NCBI GenBank assembly: GCA_001801405.1
Contig: MGXQ01000050.1
Span: forward strand, 1-20,856
DNA length: 20,856 nt
Source of the DNA: Gammaproteobacteria bacterium RIFCSPHIGHO2_02_FULL_42_13
GTDB taxonomy: Bacteria > Pseudomonadota > Gammaproteobacteria > UBA12402
Direction: 5' to 3'
The translations under genes and the position numbers were made by a program. The notes under the pieces are model-generated. The model was given only the letters and a program-made list of their open reading frames with translations. It had not been told where the DNA came from and did not search any database. Below, in pieces: positions 15,765 to 20,856 of this stretch; within the stretch, counting starts at the first letter, position 1; the number at the start of each line of letters is the position of its first letter.

Positions 15765-17270
15765 TTAACTATTGTCTCTCATATGCGGAAAGAGAATCAC
15801 ATCGCGAATCGACGCCGCATCGGTAAACAGCATCACCAAACGATCGATGCCAATGCCCTCGCCCGCCGTGGGGGGCATACCGTATTCCAATGCGGTAATG
15901 TAATCTTCATCGTAATACATCGCCTCATCATCGCCAGCATTACGCACTTGCGCTTGCGCTTTAAATCGCTTGGCTTGTTCTTCGGGATCATTTAATTCTG
16001 AAAAACCATTGCCAATTTCACGGCAAGCAATAAAAAACTCAAACCGATCGGTCACGAACGGGTTGTCATCATTGGGGCGTGATAAAGGTGACACTTCTGT
16101 GGGATATTCCGTAATAAATGTCGGACTCATAAGATTTTTCTCAACCGTATGCTCAAAAATCACGGTTTGTACGCGACCTAATCCATCCGTATCAAATAAA
16201 GTCGCGCCCAGTTTTTTAGCAATTTTTTTTGCACTCGCTAAATTTTCTAAATCTGCCGCGTGAATATCGGGATTAAAATGCAGAATAGAATCCTTTAATG
16301 TCATCTTCGCAAAGGATTTTCCAAAATCTATTTCATTCCCCTGGTACATCACTTGGGTTTGCCCATAAATAGCGTAAGACATCTCACGCAATAAGGTTTC
16401 CGTCAAATCCATGAGGTCATTATAATTGGCATACGATTGATAAAACTCTAACATCGTAAATTCGGGATTATGCTGAATCGAAATGCCTTCATTACGAAAA
16501 TTACGATTGATTTCAAACACGCGCTCAAATCCACCGACGACTAAACGCTTCAAATAAAGTTCCGGTGCAATACGCAAATAAAGAGTTCTATCCAGCGCAT
16601 TGTGATGCGTCACAAACGGTTTTGCCGCCGCACCACCGGGAATCACTTGCATCATCGGCGTTTCAACTTCTAAAAATTTTCGATCTCGCAAAAATTGTCG
16701 AATAAATTCAATAATATGATTGCGCACATAAACCATATTACGCGTCTCTTCGTTGGCAATTAAATCCACATAACGTTGGCGATAACATATTTCTTTATCC
16801 GTCAAACCATGAAACTTATCGGGCAATGGACGTAATGCTTTTGTAAGCAACCGTGCTTCTTCGGCATGAATCGATAATTCACCCGTTTTGGTTTTAAACA
16901 AAAACCCTTTGACGCCAATAATATCGCCCAAATCCCATGTTTTAAACGCATCATAAACACCCTCAGGCAAATCGTTTTGACGCAAATAAATTTGAATGCA
17001 ACCCGACATATCTTGAATCTGCACAAAACTCGCCTTACCCATCACACGACGCAACATGATGCGACCGGCGACTGAAACGACTATTTTGCTTGCCTGCAAT
17101 GTATCATTGTCCTTATTGTCATGTACTGCATGCAATTCACCCGCCAACGCATCACGCCGAAAGTCATTGGGATACGCTTGACCCGCTTTGCGCAATGCGT
17201 TTAATTTCTCTTTGCGCTGCGCAATGAGTTCGTTTTCATCGACTGTGTTTGTGTCTACTTGGTCGTTCAT
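15765..17270 (-). CDS. lysS: Lysyl-tRNA synthetase, class II
   Basis: This 501-residue synthetase charges tRNA-Lys. An N-terminal OB-fold anticodon-binding domain (about 60-150, with [21 protein letters not shown]) precedes the class II catalytic core. Motif 2 is [20 protein letters not shown] and motif 3 is [11 protein letters not shown] near the C-terminus. A start two codons earlier (17276) is possible, but its AGGA site would be only 2 bases away; for the ATG at 17270 the same site is 8 bases away, so I chose that. It follows prfB closely (18 bases), the conserved prfB-lysS order, and probably shares its promoter. Length is normal (E. coli 505). Confidence 0.96.
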   Translation of the reverse strand: MNDQVDTNTVDENELIAQRKEKLNALRKAGQAYPNDFRRDALAGELHAVHDNKDNDTLQASKIVVSVAGRIMLRRVMGKASFVQIQDMSGCIQIYLRQNDLPEGVYDAFKTWDLGDIIGVKGFLFKTKTGELSIHAEEARLLTKALRPLPDKFHGLTDKEICYRQRYVDLIANEETRNMVYVRNHIIEFIRQFLRDRKFLEVETPMMQVIPGGAAAKPFVTHHNALDRTLYLRIAPELYLKRLVVGGFERVFEINRNFRNEGISIQHNPEFTMLEFYQSYANYNDLMDLTETLLREMSYAIYGQTQVMYQGNEIDFGKSFAKMTLKDSILHFNPDIHAADLENLASAKKIAKKLGATLFDTDGLGRVQTVIFEHTVEKNLMSPTFITEYPTEVSPLSRPNDDNPFVTDRFEFFIACREIGNGFSELNDPEEQAKRFKAQAQVRNAGDDEAMYYDEDYITALEYGMPPTAGEGIGIDRLVMLFTDAASIRDVILFPHMRDNS

Positions 17271-17288
17271 ATTCATTATCCTATGCTA

Positions 17289-18393
17289 TTACTCCCCCGA
17301 AAGCTGCAATAAACTGCTTTCAATAAATCTTTCCAAATCCCCATCTAAAACTGATTTTGTATCGTGAATTTCAACGCCCGTACGCAAATCTTTAATGCGC
17401 GATTCATCCAATACATAGGATCGAATCTGTGTCCCCCAACTAATATCCGTTTTAGAATCTTCCATCGCCTGTTGTGCTTCATGACGTTTTTTTAATTCCA
17501 ACTCATACAATTTTGCCTTAAGCTGTTTCATCGCACTAGACTTATTTTTATGTTGCGAACGCTCACTTTGACATTGCACCACTGTATTAGTCGGTTCATG
17601 CGTAATGCGCACGGCCGAATCCGTTCGATTCACATGCTGTCCGCCGGCACCGCTGGCACGATATGTATCAATGCGCAAATCTGCCGGATTGATATCGATT
17701 TCAATACTATCATCTACTTCGGGATAAACAAACACCGATGAAAAAGACGTATGTCGCTTATTATTGGCATTAAACGGTGATTTACGCACGAGTCGATGCG
17801 TCCCTGTCTCCGTGCGCAACCAACCATGTGCATACTCTCCATCAAATTTAATCGTCGCATTTTTAATGCCCGCCACCTCGCCCGGAGAAACATCGAGCAG
17901 TTGTGTTTTAAATCCACGCCGCTCACCAAAACGCAAATACATACGCATTAACATCTGCGCCCAATCTTGCGCTTCGGTGCCACCAGAACCCGCTTGAATA
18001 TCTAAATAAGTATTGTTAGCATCCAATTTGCCGTTGAAACGACGCTGAAATTCTAATTGCTCTAAACGCTGCGCATATTGATCTAAGTCTTTTTCAAGAT
18101 CAGCAATTGACATCTTATCGTTTTCGGTTACTGCTAATTCGAATAATTCATTAAGATCTGCAATATCTTGTTGCAATTGATTCATAACATCGACGACTTT
18201 TTGTAACGACGCTTTCTCTTTGGCTAAGGCTTGGGCATTTTCAGAATCATTCCAAAGGTGCGGATCTAAAAGCGCACGCGTCACCACTTCTAGGCGAGCA
18301 TTTTTTACATCATAGTCAAAGATACCCCCGTAAGCGCACCACACGATCGGTGAAATCAGCGATACGCGCACGACTATCTTTTATCTCAGACAT
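17289..18393 (-). CDS. prfB: Peptide chain release factor 2, with +1 programmed frameshift
   Basis: RF2 ends translation at UGA and UAA. Frame 0 starts at the ATG at 18393 (GGGAAAT upstream) and gives 25 codons ending RLRGYL before an in-frame TGA (18318-18316). A +1 shift continues with [10 protein letters not shown] through 342 residues, total about 367 (E. coli 365). The UGA-recognition motif SPF is in [12 protein letters not shown] and the catalytic GGQ in [15 protein letters not shown]; the residue before SGAGGQ is Ala, as in most RF2 proteins. An uninterrupted reading from further up in the second frame would give a wrong N-terminus. It heads the prfB-lysS unit. Confidence 0.96.
18315..18330 (-). 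promoter_or_regulatory. RF2 programmed +1 frameshift site
   Basis: On the minus strand a Shine-Dalgarno-like GGGGG (18329-18325) is followed by TAT, then the slippery CTT TGA C (18321-18315). Spacing and core are those of E. coli prfB, where low RF2 slows stopping at UGA and lets the ribosome slip to GAC. The stop is codon 26, as in E. coli. RF2 level therefore controls RF2 synthesis. Confidence 0.95.
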
Positions 18394-18423
18394 ATATTTC
18401 CCAATTCTGTTAATAGATGGTAC

Positions 18424-18452
18424 TTTATATGGCATACTGGTGCCCGAGTCAA
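18424..18452 (-). promoter_or_regulatory. Promoter of prfB-lysS
   Basis: On the minus strand TTGACT (18452-18447), 17 bases, TATAAA (18429-18424): 5 of 6 in both hexamers with ideal spacing. Transcription would begin about 24 bases before the prfB ATG. Its -35 lies only 8 bases from the ATG of the divergent adenosyltransferase gene. Confidence 0.7.
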
Positions 18453-18460
18453 CTATATAT

Positions 18461-18970
18461 ATGGAACAAAAATTAAACAAGCAGCGGCCTGGCGACCAGG
18501 GTTTAACAGATCTAGGCGATGGTTTACGCGTCTCAAAAGATCATGTGCAAATTGCTGCCTTTGGCGCCATCGATGAATTGAATTGCGCGATTGGCCTTTT
18601 GCTCACGACAGACAATCTACCCGATGCGATGATTCCCCTTTTAACGCGCACACAACAAGAACTCATACAAATTGGCAGCGATATCAGCAAGTCGACCCAT
18701 ACCATTCATGAACTGCATATTCAACTCTTAAATAAAGAAATCGATAATCTCAATCAACAACTCCCGCCGTTAAAAAAATTCATTCTCCCTGGTGGAACCG
18801 TTGCTGCAGCACACGCGCATTGTGCGCGCGCGATTTGTCGCCGCGCCGAACGAAAATTAGTTTCACTTTCGCAACAAAAAAAAATTAATCCTTATTTGTT
18901 GCAATATTTAAATCGGTTGTCGGATTTATTGTTTTTGCTTGCGAGGAAATTAGACACCGAGAAAGAATAA
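18461..18970 (+). CDS. Cob(I)alamin adenosyltransferase, PduO type
   Basis: This 169-residue enzyme transfers the adenosyl group of ATP to cob(I)alamin to make coenzyme B12. The ATP-binding N-terminal motif reads RPGDQGLTDLGDGLRVSKD, followed by AFGAIDELNCAIGLLL. The trimer/active-site helix has CRRAERKLVSL, and the C-terminal LNRLSDLLFLLAR is typical. The usual TRTGDxGxT is slightly altered (QRPGDQGLT). The start at 18461 gives the family N-terminus; an ORF extension upstream reads back into prfB and is rejected. No Shine-Dalgarno sequence precedes the ATG (only AACTATATAT), so initiation may be weak or leaderless-like. No other B12 gene is in the window. It ends 15 bases from the convergent asnS stop. 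Confidence 0.9.
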   Translation: MEQKLNKQRPGDQGLTDLGDGLRVSKDHVQIAAFGAIDELNCAIGLLLTTDNLPDAMIPLLTRTQQELIQIGSDISKSTHTIHELHIQLLNKEIDNLNQQLPPLKKFILPGGTVAAAHAHCARAICRRAERKLVSLSQQKKINPYLLQYLNRLSDLLFLLARKLDTEKE

Positions 18971-18985
18971 GGAAAACATGATATC

Positions 18986-20407
18986 TTAAAATTCCGCATG
19001 ATTGGGAACGCGTGGGAAAGGAACAATATCACGAATATTGGCCACACCGGTAACATAACCCACTAACCGCTCGAACCCAATACCAAAACCTGCGTGCGGT
19101 ACCGATCCATAACGACGCAAATCGCGATACCACCATAAGTTTTTTTTATCAATTTTTAACGCATCCAATCGCTTATCGAGTTCACTCAAACGCTCTTCGC
19201 GTTGCGATCCACCCACAATTTCTCCTATGCCAGGGACTAAAATATCCATGCCTGCAACAGTTTTATTATCTTTATTCATTCGCATATAAAACGCTTTGAT
19301 CTCCTTCGGATAGTTTTGCACAATCACCGGACGACCTTCCGTCACGACTTCTGTCAGATAACGCTCGTGTTCGGTTTGCAAATCCGAGCCCCATTCCACT
19401 TTAAATTCAAAGCGATCATTCACTTTTTCGAGCGTCTTAATGGCATCACTATATTCCATTTGAACAAACGGCGCATCCAGAATTTTTTGTAATCGATTGA
19501 TCGCCTCTTTATCGACATGTTGCACAAAGAAATTCATATCATCGGAATAAGTCGCCAATACGGTTTTAAAAATATATTTTAATAAATTTTCTGCTAACAC
19601 GGCCACATCTTCTAAATCGGCAAAGGCTATTTCAGGTTCAATCATCCAAAATTCTGCTAAATGCTTCGTGGTATTTGAATTTTCTGCACGAAACGTGGGA
19701 CCAAACGTATACACCTTCGACATCGCCAAACAATAGGCTTCCACTTCTAATTGACCAGACACTGTTAAAAATGTTTCGCGCCCAAAAAAGTCCTGCGAAA
19801 AATCAATGGCATTCGTATTTTCTTTGCGTGGCAAATTTAATAAATCTAACGTGCTCACCCGAAACAGTTCACCCGCCCCTTCGCAATCACTCGCGGTAAT
19901 AATCGGTGTATGAATCCAATAAAATCCATTGTCATCTAAAAAACGGTGAATCGCCTGTGCCACACAATTTTGAATGCGTGTCACTGCACCAATGATATTG
20001 GTGCGCGGCCTTAAATGCGCATGTTCACGCAAATATTCAACGGTATGATGTTTCGGCGAAATCGGGTAGGTATCTGGATCATCCACAAAACCGACCACGA
20101 TGATCTGCTTTGCCTGAATCTCAAATGCCTGGCCTTTCCCCAATGATTTGACTAACTCGCCATCGACAATAATGGAACAGCCCGCTGTTAAATGCAAAAC
20201 ATCTTGTTCATAATTTGACAGGTTTTTAGATGCCACCACCTGAATTGGGTCAAAACAAGACCCATCATGCACCATCAAAAATGAGATGCCCGCCTTAGAA
20301 TCCCGCCGAGTTCGAACCCAGCCTTTTACACAGACTGACTGACCAACATTGACCTCGCCAGCTAATAATGACGAAATACTATACTCATTTGCACTTTTTA
20401 AACTCAT
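18986..20407 (-). CDS. asnS: Asparaginyl-tRNA synthetase
   Basis: This 473-residue class IIb synthetase charges tRNA-Asn. The N-terminal OB-fold ([26 protein letters not shown]) is followed by the catalytic core with motif 2 [25 protein letters not shown] sequence and motif 3 [10 protein letters not shown] near the C-terminus, ending VPNHAEF. The [17 protein letters not shown] wording separates it from AspRS. Length matches E. coli AsnRS (466). AGGG lies a few bases before the ATG. Its presence implies direct Asn charging, not only amidation of Asp-tRNA. Confidence 0.96.
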   Translation of the reverse strand: MSLKSANEYSISSLLAGEVNVGQSVCVKGWVRTRRDSKAGISFLMVHDGSCFDPIQVVASKNLSNYEQDVLHLTAGCSIIVDGELVKSLGKGQAFEIQAKQIIVVGFVDDPDTYPISPKHHTVEYLREHAHLRPRTNIIGAVTRIQNCVAQAIHRFLDDNGFYWIHTPIITASDCEGAGELFRVSTLDLLNLPRKENTNAIDFSQDFFGRETFLTVSGQLEVEAYCLAMSKVYTFGPTFRAENSNTTKHLAEFWMIEPEIAFADLEDVAVLAENLLKYIFKTVLATYSDDMNFFVQHVDKEAINRLQKILDAPFVQMEYSDAIKTLEKVNDRFEFKVEWGSDLQTEHERYLTEVVTEGRPVIVQNYPKEIKAFYMRMNKDNKTVAGMDILVPGIGEIVGGSQREERLSELDKRLDALKIDKKNLWWYRDLRRYGSVPHAGFGIGFERLVGYVTGVANIRDIVPFPRVPNHAEF

Positions 20408-20446
20408 GGAGCCCTGCCTGGTTTTTTACTACACGCTAGGCTGAAA

Positions 20447-20474
20447 AGGATATCCTAACGCACGGATTTTTCAA
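20447..20474 (-). promoter_or_regulatory. Probable promoter of asnS
   Basis: On the minus strand TTGAAA (20474-20469), 16 bases, TATCCT (20452-20447): 5 of 6 and 4 of 6. It lies about 40 bases before the asnS ATG. Confidence 0.45.
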
Positions 20475-20504
20475 TGAGTTATTGCTAATTAATTGATTTC
20501 GCCT

Positions 20505-20557
20505 GCGCGGGAAACCCGCGCGAACGGCTCCTCTCGGGGAGCATTGCATTGCTCCCC
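20505..20557. repeat. Two GC-rich hairpins in tandem
   Basis: GCGCGGG (20505-20511) and CCCGCGC (20515-20521) form a perfect 7-bp stem with an AAA loop. GGGGAGCA (20536-20543) and TGCTCCCC (20550-20557) form a perfect 8-bp stem with a 6-base loop. Neither is followed by a T-run, and both lie upstream of asnS. They are unlike the surrounding AT-rich sequence and immediately precede the REPIN-like element. Role unknown. Confidence 0.65.
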
Positions 20558-20565
20558 TCTGTAAC

Positions 20566-20643
20566 GTAGCCTGGGTGGAACGAGCAAAGCGAGTGAAACC
20601 CAGGGCCTTCACCCTGGGTTTCGCTTCGCTTCACCCAGGCTAC
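20566..20643. repeat. REPIN-like inverted pair of GTAG palindromes, copy 2
   Basis: Same architecture and length as 9606-9683: GTAG, CCTGGGT...ACCCAGG, a short spacer, an inverted second unit, then CTAC. The differences from copy 1 by eye are two bases in the central spacer and one just after CTAC. Near identity between non-coding copies 11 kb apart suggests recent spread or gene conversion. Confidence 0.8.
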
Positions 20644-20704
20644 ACTTGCTTGTCTCCGCTGCAAGCAGCCGAGATTTCTTACTTTAAAATATTGAAACGC
20701 ATTG

Positions 20705-20784
20705 TGGTATAATACAATTACACGCGGTACCCTATCATGAAAAGTTTACTCGACATTGATGATTTTAAAAGATTAGCGCGGTAG
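20705..20784 (+). promoter_or_regulatory. Extended -10 promoter with a 15-codon ORF
   Basis: TGGTATAAT at 20705-20713 is a perfect extended -10 (TGnTATAAT); upstream -35 candidates (TTTAAA, 19-base spacing) are weak. An ATG at 20737 starts a 15-codon ORF, MKSLLDIDDFKRLAR, ending in TAG at 20782-20784. No clear ribosome site precedes it. It could be the remains of a truncated gene, a leader peptide, or chance; the promoter is the better supported part. Confidence 0.4.
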
Positions 20785-20805
20785 CAACTGTCTTGATGGT
20801 AGATT

Positions 20806-20848
20806 GTCATCCTCGGGATTTTGCGTAGCAAATTCGCCGGGGATCCAT
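20806..20848 (-). repeat. Palindromic repeat with TGGAT and ATGAC ends
   Basis: ATCCTCGGGATTTTGC (20809-20824) and GCAAATTCGCCGGGGAT (20828-20844) form an imperfect inverted repeat with a GTA loop. Read on the minus strand the element starts TGGATCCCCGG and ends GAGGATGAC, the same outer pattern as the palindrome at 7021-7061 (GGATTCC ... GGAATGAC). Such elements are common dispersed repeats in proteobacterial genomes; a specific named family is not assigned. Confidence 0.6.
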
Positions 20849-20856
20849 AAGTTGAT

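Larger units (their letters stand above)
20408..20856. other. 449-base gene-poor region at the right end
   Basis: No protein family is recognisable here on either strand. From left to right it holds the asnS promoter, two GC-rich hairpins, a REPIN-like pair, an AT-rich promoter-like tract with a 15-codon ORF, and a palindromic repeat running toward the window edge. It may be the upstream region of a gene lying outside the window. Confidence 0.7.

Overview
This window looks like a core-genome segment of an AT-leaning gammaproteobacterium. Two gene orders carry the assignment: initiator tRNA-fMet, rimP, nusA, infB, rbfA, truB, rpsO, pnp, and prfB next to lysS. Both are the order known from Escherichia coli and its relatives. 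Protein features (PduO-type adenosyltransferase, GH13 glucosidase of the oligo-glucosidase type) and the dispersed palindromic repeats would suit a Legionellales/Coxiella-like lineage, but that finer placement is inference only.

Layout. Bases 1-95 hold a REP-like palindrome. Bases 96-4384 (minus strand) are a polyamine uptake operon, potA-potB-potC-potD, with overlapping genes, followed by a small 2H-phosphoesterase-like gene. A lone ABM-domain gene (4517-4876, minus) is divergent from a GH13 alpha-glucosidase (4993-6618, plus), which is followed by a HIT/HinT gene with its own promoter-like sequence. Bases 7008-7093 hold a palindromic repeat between convergent hinT and pnp. From 15686 down to 7094 (minus) runs the translation/RNA-metabolism cluster: tRNA-fMet, an attenuator-like terminator, rimP, nusA, infB, rbfA, truB, a repeat-filled gap, then rpsO-pnp from a strong candidate promoter. 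Upstream are lysS and prfB (minus), the latter with the classic +1 programmed frameshift. A cobalamin adenosyltransferase (plus) diverges from prfB and converges on asnS (minus). The last 449 bases hold no recognisable protein gene, but contain several hairpins, a paired REP element, a promoter-like extended -10 with a 15-codon ORF, and another palindromic repeat.

How the genes work together. RimP and RbfA mature the 30S subunit, IF2 and initiator tRNA start translation, and NusA controls elongation and termination. TruB modifies tRNA, S15 assembles the 30S platform, and PNPase degrades mRNA. LysRS, AsnRS and RF2 supply charged tRNA and termination. PotABCD imports polyamines that stabilise RNA and ribosomes.

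I found no defence, mobile-protein, secretion or biosynthetic system. The less ordinary content is between genes: two nearly identical 78-base inverted pairs of GTAG-tagged palindromes (REPIN-like), two single REPs, two copies of a second palindromic family (TGGAT...ATGAC ends), the prfB recoding site, a terminator hairpin sitting against the rimP start, and a promoter serving no obvious gene at the right end.
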